Notes under the pieces: model-generated
Seen by the model: the letters and a program-made list of their open reading frames with translations, nothing else
The model's database searches: none
Told to the model about the DNA's origin: nothing
Position numbers and translations under genes: made by a program
Part shown: positions 14,813-20,020 of the stretch, piece by piece
Position numbering within the stretch: position 1 is the first letter of the stretch
Layout of the letters: each line of letters begins with the position of its first letter
Origin: a virus
Direction: 5' to 3' (one strand)
DNA length: 20,020 nt
IMG/VR virus record: IMGVR_UViG_3300042549_000003
Coordinates: 1 to 20,020 of that record

Positions 14813-15468
14813 TGGGCGGCGCTACCCTAGCAGCAGCGATTGCAGGCACGACCGGAGGGTCTGGTGGTGTCTTTGACTTTGACTCCGGGTCAGGGTCGGT
14901 AGCCATTCCCACTGGAGCCACAGGCGCAACCATTGAGGTATGGGGCGCAGGTGGTGGCGGCGGCTACGGGACGGTAACCAACATCTTTGGTGAGTTCGCC
15001 TACGAGCCGCAGGAGAACCCCGGTGGCGGTGGTGGTGGGGGCGCTTACTGCAAAGTTGTGTTGGTGCTGACTGGTGCGGATACCAATAAAACTATCCTGT
15101 ACACTGTCGGCGTGGCTGGCGCAGGTGGGTCACTTGGCGATGCGGTAGGCGGCGCTGGCACTCAGTCAGTGGCGTATGCCGGAACGTATGCGCTGCCCGA
15201 GATGATCGCAACGGGGGGGTTTGGAGGCTACGGTGGCATCGGTATTTACGGCAGCCAGCAAGGCGCTGGCGGTACGGCGATATTTACGTCGCCTGCGACG
15301 GGTTCTAATGGTAACGGCGGAGCGGCTTTTACGCAGACAGGTGCGGCTGCAATCGCTGGTGTGGGTAGCCTTACTGGTGGCGCTGGCGGTGACGGTGGCG
15401 ATCCGGTAGAGGGCGGTGCTGTTGGCCTGCCTGGGTCTAATGGCCGCGTCCGAATAGTATTTACATAG
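14812..15468 (+). CDS. Second glycine-rich tail protein
   Basis: A 218-residue protein. I choose ATG 14812, which overlaps the previous stop as TAATG like other junctions here; the GTG at 14782 would add ten residues overlapping the fibre's end. Residues about 20-50 read VFDFDSGSGSVAIPTGATGA followed by TIEVWGAGGGGG, a beta strand pair that opens a glycine-rich region; further Gly-rich loops alternate with short strands (KTILYTVGVAGAGG) to the end (GSNGRVRIVF). This fold type is found in phage and bacterial surface proteins and probably contacts the cell surface. A run of seven G at 15213-15219 lies inside the gene. It is distinct from the glycine-rich protein at 1441-2331 in its opening and ending. 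Confidence 0.82.
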   Translation: MGGATLAAAIAGTTGGSGGVFDFDSGSGSVAIPTGATGATIEVWGAGGGGGYGTVTNIFGEFAYEPQENPGGGGGGGAYCKVVLVLTGADTNKTILYTVGVAGAGGSLGDAVGGAGTQSVAYAGTYALPEMIATGGFGGYGGIGIYGSQQGAGGTAIFTSPATGSNGNGGAAFTQTGAAAIAGVGSLTGGAGGDGGDPVEGGAVGLPGSNGRVRIVFT

Positions 15469-15475
15469 GTGACAC

Positions 15476-15811
15476 ATGGCAGTTAACGTCAAAGTCCTGA
15501 TCCCCGCAAAGATTGCGGAGAACACCCAAGTAACTCAATACACCGCCCAGAACGTGTCGGCCATTATCGACAAGTTCACGGCGACCAATTACAGCGCTTC
15601 GGCGGCTACCCTGTCGGTTAACCTCGTGACGCAGTTTGACTCGTCGGGCAACCAGAACTTGATCATTAAGAACAAGACGCTGTTGCCAAGCGAGACGTAC
15701 ACGTTCCCCGAACTGGTCGGCCACGTCCTGCAACCGGGCGGGTTTATCTCGACGATTGCCGGTACGGCGTCGGCTATCAACATCCGTTCGTCGGGGCGAG
15801 AAGTCTCGTGA
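15476..15811 (+). CDS. Small beta-rich tail-region protein, unknown function
   Basis: A 111-residue protein (MAVNVKVLIPAKIAENTQVT, then FTATNYSASAATLSVNLVTQ, then NLIIKNKTLLPSETYTFPEL). The strands and the LLPSETY turn suggest an immunoglobulin-like or jelly-roll sandwich, as in small phage virion proteins. No known family is assigned. The ATG has AGGTGACAC just upstream, giving a usable ribosome site. The last codons overlap the next gene as GTGA at 15808-15811, so both are probably made together. A role as accessory virion protein is inferred from location only. Confidence 0.8.
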   Translation: MAVNVKVLIPAKIAENTQVTQYTAQNVSAIIDKFTATNYSASAATLSVNLVTQFDSSGNQNLIIKNKTLLPSETYTFPELVGHVLQPGGFISTIAGTASAINIRSSGREVS

Positions 15812-16257
15812 CGACTGCCGAATACTGGCTGACGGAGAACTTTAGGGAACTCGGGCTACCGCCTGACGCGGCGGCTTGGCTGCTAGACCTATGGAAAGTA
15901 ACGCAGGTATTTGACGACGTGGCTGACGGCGATCCGGTAGACCGGGCTGCGCTGGACAACACCGTGTGGCGCTGCCTCGTCAACATGCCTGCAAACAGTT
16001 TCTTTATGGCTAATGCTAGTCAGTTATTGCCTGCATTGGCTACGTCAATTTGTAAGTGGAAAGCGTCGGATGACGCTGAGCGGTCGGGTCGGGCGGACGA
16101 GAAATCGTTTGTCTGGCGTGCCGCCTATTACGACATTGTGTTGTTAACGGTGCTGTTGTGTCTTGGCCGTGAGTCTGCTATGGAAAAAGCAGGTGCGGTA
16201 ATGGCACTATACGGCGAAGATTTTGCGAAGTATCGCGAGGAATTCCCTCATGCCTGA
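15808..16257 (+). CDS. Helical protein with Asp-rich motif, at the position of P22 gene 14
   Basis: A 149-residue, almost wholly helical protein that starts at GTG inside the previous gene's stop. Residues 36-42 read DDVADGD, preceded by a helix (AAWLLDLWKVTQVF) in a way that recalls the DDxxD Asp-rich motif of class I isoprenoid synthases. The second half (residues about 100-135: FVWRAAYYDIVLLTVLLCLG) is a hydrophobic helix. At 149 residues it is far too short for a typical isoprenoid synthase (about 300), so an enzyme is unlikely unless it is a remnant. Position between tail genes and the gp7-like gene is that of P22 gene 14, which is needed for DNA transfer; no sequence similarity to gp14 is claimed. 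Confidence 0.8.
   Translation: MTTAEYWLTENFRELGLPPDAAAWLLDLWKVTQVFDDVADGDPVDRAALDNTVWRCLVNMPANSFFMANASQLLPALATSICKWKASDDAERSGRADEKSFVWRAAYYDIVLLTVLLCLGRESAMEKAGAVMALYGEDFAKYREEFPHA
16237..16241 (+). promoter_or_regulatory. Ribosome binding site deciding the gp7-like start
   Basis: GAGGA is eight bases before ATG 16250. A longer frame could begin at TTG 16223, but that codon has no such site and would add nine residues read in overlap with the preceding gene. Confidence 0.7.
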
Positions 16258-16987
16258 ACCATCAATCGCTATAACAGCAGGCTCTAGCGTCCTTGGCGGC
16301 GCAATGAGTTCTCGCGCATCCAGCAAGGCTGCTCGCGCTCAACAACAGGCTGCCGATCAAGCAGCGCAACTTCAGCGCGAAATATTCCAAAAGCAGACTG
16401 AACTGCAAGAGCCTTTCCGTCAGGCGGGAATTTCGTCGCAAAACGAATTGATGCGGCTGCTTGGGATCGGCGGTGACGCTGCGGCAGCCGACTACGGAAT
16501 GTTGACCCGTCAGTTTGGCGAGAAAGACCTTCAGATGGACCCCGGTTACGGCTTCCGCCTGCGTGAGGGCGAGAAGGCATTGGAGCGTATGCAGGCTGCT
16601 CGCGGCAATCTGCTTTCTGGTGGAGCAATCAAAGCCGGTCAGCGGTTCGGGCAGGACTTGGCCTCGCAAGAGTACATGAACGCCTTTAATCGAGCGCAAG
16701 CGCAGTTGGGTACGCGCTTGGGAACGCTTGGCAGCCTGTATGGTGCTGGTCAGGCTGCCGCACAGCAGGTCGCTGGACAGGCCGGACAGATGGGCGCCAA
16801 CGTGGGCGACCTAATGACGCAAGCCGGGCAGGCTCGCGCCTCTGGTTACTTAGGTCAGGCTAATGCGCTGAACCAAGCCCTTGGCGGAGTTTCGGGCGCC
16901 TTTGGTCAATATTATGGCAGCGGTTTGTCGCGTGGCGCTTTGGATGAAATTCTTCCCGGTGTGACCGTTACGGGTCGCAAGTACTGA
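16250..16987 (+). CDS. Ejection protein, P22 gp7-like DNA transfer protein
   Basis: A 245-residue protein. ATG 16250 overlaps the preceding gene by eight bases and has GAGGA at good spacing. Residues 8-20 (ITAGSSVLGGAMS) form a short Gly/Ala helix, followed by an Ala/Gln-rich helix (residues about 20-60: ARAQQQAADQAAQLQREIFQ) leading to FRQAGISSQNELMRLLG, a pattern I know from phage DNA transfer proteins annotated as gp7/p32-like. Residues 85-120 include DPGYGFRLREGEKALERMQA and the rest is Ala/Gly/Gln-rich helix. In P22, gp7 is packaged in the capsid and injected first to help build the envelope passage. It is the first of three ejection-type genes in P22 order. P22 gp7 is 229 residues. Confidence 0.85.
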   Translation: MPEPSIAITAGSSVLGGAMSSRASSKAARAQQQAADQAAQLQREIFQKQTELQEPFRQAGISSQNELMRLLGIGGDAAAADYGMLTRQFGEKDLQMDPGYGFRLREGEKALERMQAARGNLLSGGAIKAGQRFGQDLASQEYMNAFNRAQAQLGTRLGTLGSLYGAGQAAAQQVAGQAGQMGANVGDLMTQAGQARASGYLGQANALNQALGGVSGAFGQYYGSGLSRGALDEILPGVTVTGRKY

Positions 16988-16995
16988 GGTGACGT

Positions 16996-18180
16996 ATGGC
17001 GGTTATTGGAGCAACTCAAATACAGCCCGTAAACTTTCTGGAAGAATATGCCAGAGGGTCGCAAATTGGTGCTGCTCGCCGCGAGGTAGAGCAACAACAA
17101 GTTGATCGCATAAAAGCAACCCAACAACAGGATTTTTTGAATTCGCTTATTAAAAGCGGATTCGCTGAAACACCAGAAGGCCGAAACGCGTTGGCGCGTA
17201 TTCCCGGTGGTTTTGGAATTCTTAAATCTTATGGCGAGTCGCAAGAGCAACTTGGCAAAGGATTAGAGGCTCAAACCAAGGGCTTGTCTGATAGGTTGCA
17301 ACTTTGGAAGCGAATGTTACCTTCTGACGCTGCGGGCGCCGCCCGATGGGTTCAGTCTGCTTATGCCGATCCAATCGTCGGCCCGGAATTGGCAAAGTTG
17401 GGGACCAGAGAAGAAGTCATTGCTGGAATTCCTACTGATCCTGCTAAATATATGGAATGGGCAGAAGGCGTATCGATGTTTGCGGATGAGTACGCAAAAC
17501 GCCGAACTATGACTGCTGAACAGTTATCTACGACAGAAACCGCCCGTCGCGGCCAAGATATTACGGCTGCTACTGCCCGCCGTGGTCAAGATATTGAAGA
17601 TGCCACCAAGCGCCGTGGTCAAGACCTTGAAAAAGATACTAAAGAGCGTCAGCAAAATCTTGAAACGTTCTTTGGTAAAGATAAAACCGGAAAGGAAGCG
17701 GCTAAGGATGTTGCTGGTGCTGAAGCGTTCCAAGGTGTTATTGATGAAATGCGAACCGCTTACAATGAGTTGGATCGTTTGAACGCTATCCCCAGCAGCC
17801 AAAGGCGCACGGCTGCGGAAAACCTTGGCATTTATGCCACAGAGACTAGCGGTCTTGCTCAAATGGCTGGTCGAGCAACGGGAACGCCTGCTCAGTCTTT
17901 GCGTAATCAAGTTCAAAGCGCTCGATTGCGTTTGTTGCAAGGCATTAAAGCGGCAACAAACATGTCTGCTCAAGAGTTGAACAGCAACGTTGAACTCCAG
18001 CAATGGCTTGATGCTGTTACCAATCCGGCAAATGACATTGAATCCAATATGGCCGTCTTAAATAGCATTGAAAACTTTGTTGCTACAAAGTCTGGTAAGC
18101 AAATGTCTGCGAAGCCGAAGCCAAAACCGGAGGCGCCTCCGTCATCATCAATCGACGCGCTGCTTGAAAAATACAAGTAG
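16996..18180 (+). CDS. Ejection protein, gp20-position coiled-coil protein
   Basis: A 394-residue, mainly helical, Gln/Ala/Lys-rich protein between the gp7-like and gp16-like genes, the place of P22 gene 20 (471 residues). Residues 1-45 (QIQPVNFLEEYARGSQIGAA, then RREVEQQQVDRIKATQQ) form a lead helix. Residues 182-225 hold four 11-residue repeats (TARRGQDITAA type), a hendecad coiled-coil pattern. Residues about 235-370 are a further helical domain, and the tail is Lys/Pro/Ser-rich (KPKPKPEAPPSSS) before a final helix. Such proteins leave the capsid with the DNA and form part of a channel. TGAGG, with the stop of the previous gene inside it, lies at 16985-16989, before the ATG. The gp20 name is by position; I see no diagnostic motif. 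Confidence 0.82.
   Translation: MAVIGATQIQPVNFLEEYARGSQIGAARREVEQQQVDRIKATQQQDFLNSLIKSGFAETPEGRNALARIPGGFGILKSYGESQEQLGKGLEAQTKGLSDRLQLWKRMLPSDAAGAARWVQSAYADPIVGPELAKLGTREEVIAGIPTDPAKYMEWAEGVSMFADEYAKRRTMTAEQLSTTETARRGQDITAATARRGQDIEDATKRRGQDLEKDTKERQQNLETFFGKDKTGKEAAKDVAGAEAFQGVIDEMRTAYNELDRLNAIPSSQRRTAAENLGIYATETSGLAQMAGRATGTPAQSLRNQVQSARLRLLQGIKAATNMSAQELNSNVELQQWLDAVTNPANDIESNMAVLNSIENFVATKSGKQMSAKPKPKPEAPPSSSIDALLEKYK
17539..17670 (+). repeat. Four tandem 33-base units encoding 11-residue repeats
   Basis: Units at 17539-17571, 17572-17604, 17605-17637 and 17638-17670, encoding residues 182-192, 193-203, 204-214 and 215-225. The core is T-[AK]-R-R-G-Q-D-[IL] in three units and degenerates in the fourth (TKERQQNLETF). 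The 2nd and 3rd units share the DNA string CGCCGTGGTCAAGA, consistent with a fairly recent duplication. Confidence 0.85.
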
Positions 18181-18192
18181 TAGGGGCTAATC

Positions 18193-19731
18193 ATGGCAAC
18201 TACCGAGCAACTTGAAAACGCCCTTCGTAAGGCAGATGCGGCAGGAAACACTGCGGACGCAAAAGCGTTAGCAGCAGAGTTGCGCCGTATGCGTTCTGAA
18301 GCGCCATCGGAAATTCCGCAGCGCCGAAGTTTTGTCCAAGATGTTGCTGGCGAATTGACTCGCGCAGCCGTTCCTTACGTTGCGGCTACTGGTGTTGGCG
18401 CAGCCTTGGGCGGGCCTTATGGCGCTGTTGCCGCTCCCTTGGCGTTGGCAGCCGGTGACATTTTGGTTGGTGGCGTATATAACCCCGTTTTTAGAATGAT
18501 GGGAGCGCCTACCGCGCCCACTCCATCGGAGTCGTTTCAAAGCCTTGCAGAAAGAGTTGGAATTGGCGCTCGCGGGCAAACTTCAACAGCCCGTACAATC
18601 GGCGCCGTCACGCAAGGCGTCTTAGGTGGCGGTGCTGGCGCATTGTCGGCTCGTGGATTGTCCGCTGCGGCTGAATCGCCTTTTGCTCGAAATGTGCTGC
18701 AACAGATGTCTACTCAGCCACGTATGCAAATGGCTGTGGGCGGTGCCGGTGCTGGCGCACCTCAAGTGGCCCAAGAACTCGGGGTTAAAGACCCGGCTGC
18801 CTTGGCTGCTACTGGCGCTGTCGCCGGTTTGTCTGCTGGCAGGCTTACGTCGCCCAAGCCGCCACCGAGAGCGATTCAGCAAGAGGCGTTGCAAACCCAA
18901 GTGGATGACGCTTACGCCAAGATTGATAAGGCTGGTGTTTCGTTTAAGCCGCAGGCTGTCAGTTCTCTTGCGACTAATGTGCGGGAGGCTCTTGAAAGCA
19001 ATCGCTTTAATGCTGTTCGCCATCCACAACTTGCAACCGCGTTGGCAGAACTTGAGTCTGTTGCAAACGACGCAGTAAAAAGAAACACGCCACTTAGCGT
19101 TAAGGACATAGACGTTCTTCGCGGCGTCATAAAAGGCGCCGCTGGTAGCGCAAAACAGCAAGAAAGCAAACTTGCTATGGATGCCTCCAAGATAATTGAC
19201 GACTTCGTTGACAGTGTTGTTCCCACAAATGTCAGCGCCAACCTGAAAGAAGCCAGAGCGCTTAACACGAAGTTGAGTCGATCTAAAGAAATACAGAAGA
19301 GAATTGACAAGGCCTCTCTTTCGGGAGCCGAGCCTGCTGTTGCGTTACGCAGGGAGTTTAGATCGCTTGCGAATAGCCGTTTAATGAGGACGTTTGAGCC
19401 TGAACAGAAAAACGCTATTAAAGCGCTCGCAAAAGGCAATAAAGTTCAAAACTCCTTGCTTACGTTGGCTAAGTTGGAACCTTCGCTTAATTTGCGCGGA
19501 TTGGCTGCTGGCTCGCTTGCTACCGCGCTTGGAATGACGGTTAACCCGTATGTCGGCGGAGCATTGGCTACCACTGGTATTGCTTCAAGAGCCATATCCA
19601 ATCGTTTGGCGGAGCAGCAGGCCAACCGTATTGCCGCAATGATGCGCGGTGGCCCATACGTTAAAGATTGGCGCGGTCAGCCAATCCCAGAAGCGCTTGT
19701 CCCTGTTGCCGCAACCGCGCTGCCGCAATAA
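18193..19731 (+). CDS. Ejection protein, P22 gp16-position membrane-active protein
   Basis: A 512-residue protein, third of the ejection block, the place of P22 gene 16 (609 residues). Residues 8-33 (NALRKADAAGNTADAKALAA) are a helical hairpin motif common in phage proteins. Hydrophobic Gly/Ala segments lie at about residues 59-98, 136-158, 203-215 and 436-468, each suited to entering a membrane. Between them, residues about 225-420 are a charged helical region (VDDAYAKIDKAGVSFKPQAV; DIDVLRGVIKGAAGSAKQQE). The design, soluble in the virion yet able to insert in the host envelope, is that of an ejection protein forming the DNA passage. No lytic transglycosylase or peptidase motif is visible. 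The assignment is by position, size and composition. Confidence 0.83.
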   Translation: MATTEQLENALRKADAAGNTADAKALAAELRRMRSEAPSEIPQRRSFVQDVAGELTRAAVPYVAATGVGAALGGPYGAVAAPLALAAGDILVGGVYNPVFRMMGAPTAPTPSESFQSLAERVGIGARGQTSTARTIGAVTQGVLGGGAGALSARGLSAAAESPFARNVLQQMSTQPRMQMAVGGAGAGAPQVAQELGVKDPAALAATGAVAGLSAGRLTSPKPPPRAIQQEALQTQVDDAYAKIDKAGVSFKPQAVSSLATNVREALESNRFNAVRHPQLATALAELESVANDAVKRNTPLSVKDIDVLRGVIKGAAGSAKQQESKLAMDASKIIDDFVDSVVPTNVSANLKEARALNTKLSRSKEIQKRIDKASLSGAEPAVALRREFRSLANSRLMRTFEPEQKNAIKALAKGNKVQNSLLTLAKLEPSLNLRGLAAGSLATALGMTVNPYVGGALATTGIASRAISNRLAEQQANRIAAMMRGGPYVKDWRGQPIPEALVPVAATALPQ

Positions 19732-19752
19732 AAGCATTTTCGGAGTAATAAC

Positions 19753-19977
19753 GTGGACGACATGCAGGTTCTTTTTAACATCATTCTAGGCGTGGCTGCG
19801 TTTCTTGGCGGCTGGACTGTCAATAACCTGACGCGCAGCATCGAGCGACTGGATAAAGACATCCGCAGTATGCCGTTGACGTATGTAACGCAAACCACGT
19901 ACCAGCGCGACATCGACGACATCAAGTCTATGCTCGGCAAAATCTTCGACAAACTAGACGAGAAGATGGACAAATGA
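19753..19977 (+). CDS. Small single-pass membrane protein with coiled-coil tail
   Basis: A 74-residue protein starting at GTG 19753, with GGAG at 19742-19745 seven bases before it; ATG 19762 would be an alternative start. Residues about 5-22 (QVLFNIILGVAAFLGGWTV) form one membrane segment, and residues 27-74 are charged and helical (LTRSIERLDKDIRSM, DIDDIKSMLGKIFDKLDEKM), ending in Lys. The predicted topology is an N-terminal anchor with a soluble coiled-coil tail. In phages such proteins often sit at the end of the structural genes next to lysis genes and may be holin-like or spanin-related, but no defining motif is present. The stop overlaps the next ATG as ATGA. Confidence 0.78.
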   Translation: MDDMQVLFNIILGVAAFLGGWTVNNLTRSIERLDKDIRSMPLTYVTQTTYQRDIDDIKSMLGKIFDKLDEKMDK

Positions 19978-20020
19978 GTGAAGACATCGAATTGCTGAAG
20001 GTGCAGATCAAGGCTGAACT
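19974..20020 (+). CDS. Start of an unidentified downstream gene (partial)
   Basis: ATG 19974 overlaps the preceding stop by four bases, the arrangement used at other junctions here, and the frame stays open to the window's end. Visible residues are MSEDIELLKVQIKAEL, an amphipathic helix. Too little is present to name it; a lysis or regulatory gene is plausible from position. Confidence 0.5.
   Translation, partial: MSEDIELLKVQIKAE

Noticed and set aside
16223-16249. Upstream TTG start for the gp7-like gene
   Set aside because: A TTG without a nearby ribosome site is less likely than ATG 16250 with GAGGA eight bases upstream.
1-20020. Diversity-generating retroelement, CRISPR array, tRNA, IS element or integrase
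   Set aside because: I found no reverse transcriptase, template/variable repeat pair, regularly spaced direct repeats, cloverleaf, transposase or recombinase. The repeats present are protein-domain or glycine-codon repeats.

Overview
The window is a stretch of late structural genes from a tailed bacteriophage or prophage with a P22-type (short-tailed, podovirus-like) virion. Every supported gene is on the + strand and genes are packed end to end, with frequent 1-8 base overlaps (TAATG, ATGA, GTGA). The P22 landmarks appear in the usual relative order: portal (end only), scaffold, coat, gp4-like adaptor, gp10-like hub, a candidate tail needle, and three gp7/gp20/gp16-like ejection proteins. 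Base composition is moderate (hand-counted lines run from about 32 to 60% GC) and there is no host gene, tRNA or integrase, so I cannot name the host. The tail proteins (glycine-rich proteins, LamG repeats, short proteins beginning MAHYAQLDENN) resemble those I know from environmental phages, but that is an impression and not a search result.

Layout. 2-763: C-terminal part of the portal. 760-1122: a small helical protein whose H/H/D/E spacing matches the Dps ferroxidase centre. 1133-7963: a nearly 7 kb adsorption cassette placed between portal and scaffold, which are neighbours in P22. It holds a small beta protein, a glycine-rich protein, two small accessory proteins, a 465-residue fibre, a 662-residue triple LamG-like protein and a 547-residue beta-helix tailspike. 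7964-8038: the only real non-coding gap (75 bases), holding three consecutive inverted repeats and a weak promoter-like pair. 8039-10049: scaffold and coat. 10054-10986: three small proteins, at least two probably head decoration or structural. 10990-13308: gp4-like and gp10-like tail machine proteins. 13308-15811: a second tail cluster with a needle-like protein, a fibre with a P22-tailspike-like head-binding domain, a second glycine-rich protein and a small beta protein. 15808-16257: a helical protein with an Asp-rich motif, at the position of P22 gene 14. 16250-19731: three ejection proteins. 19753-19977: a small one-pass membrane protein. 19974-20020: the first codons of another gene.

How the parts should work together. 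Scaffold and coat build the procapsid around the portal. The gp4-like and gp10-like proteins close the portal channel, and the needle candidate would plug it. The fibres, LamG protein, glycine-rich proteins and tailspike bind or degrade the cell surface. The ejection proteins leave the virion ahead of the DNA and form a passage across the envelope. The most unexpected items are the Dps-like signature beside the portal, the large adsorption cassette between portal and scaffold, the within-gene composition mosaic of the LamG gene, and the isolated inverted-repeat cluster ahead of the scaffold gene.
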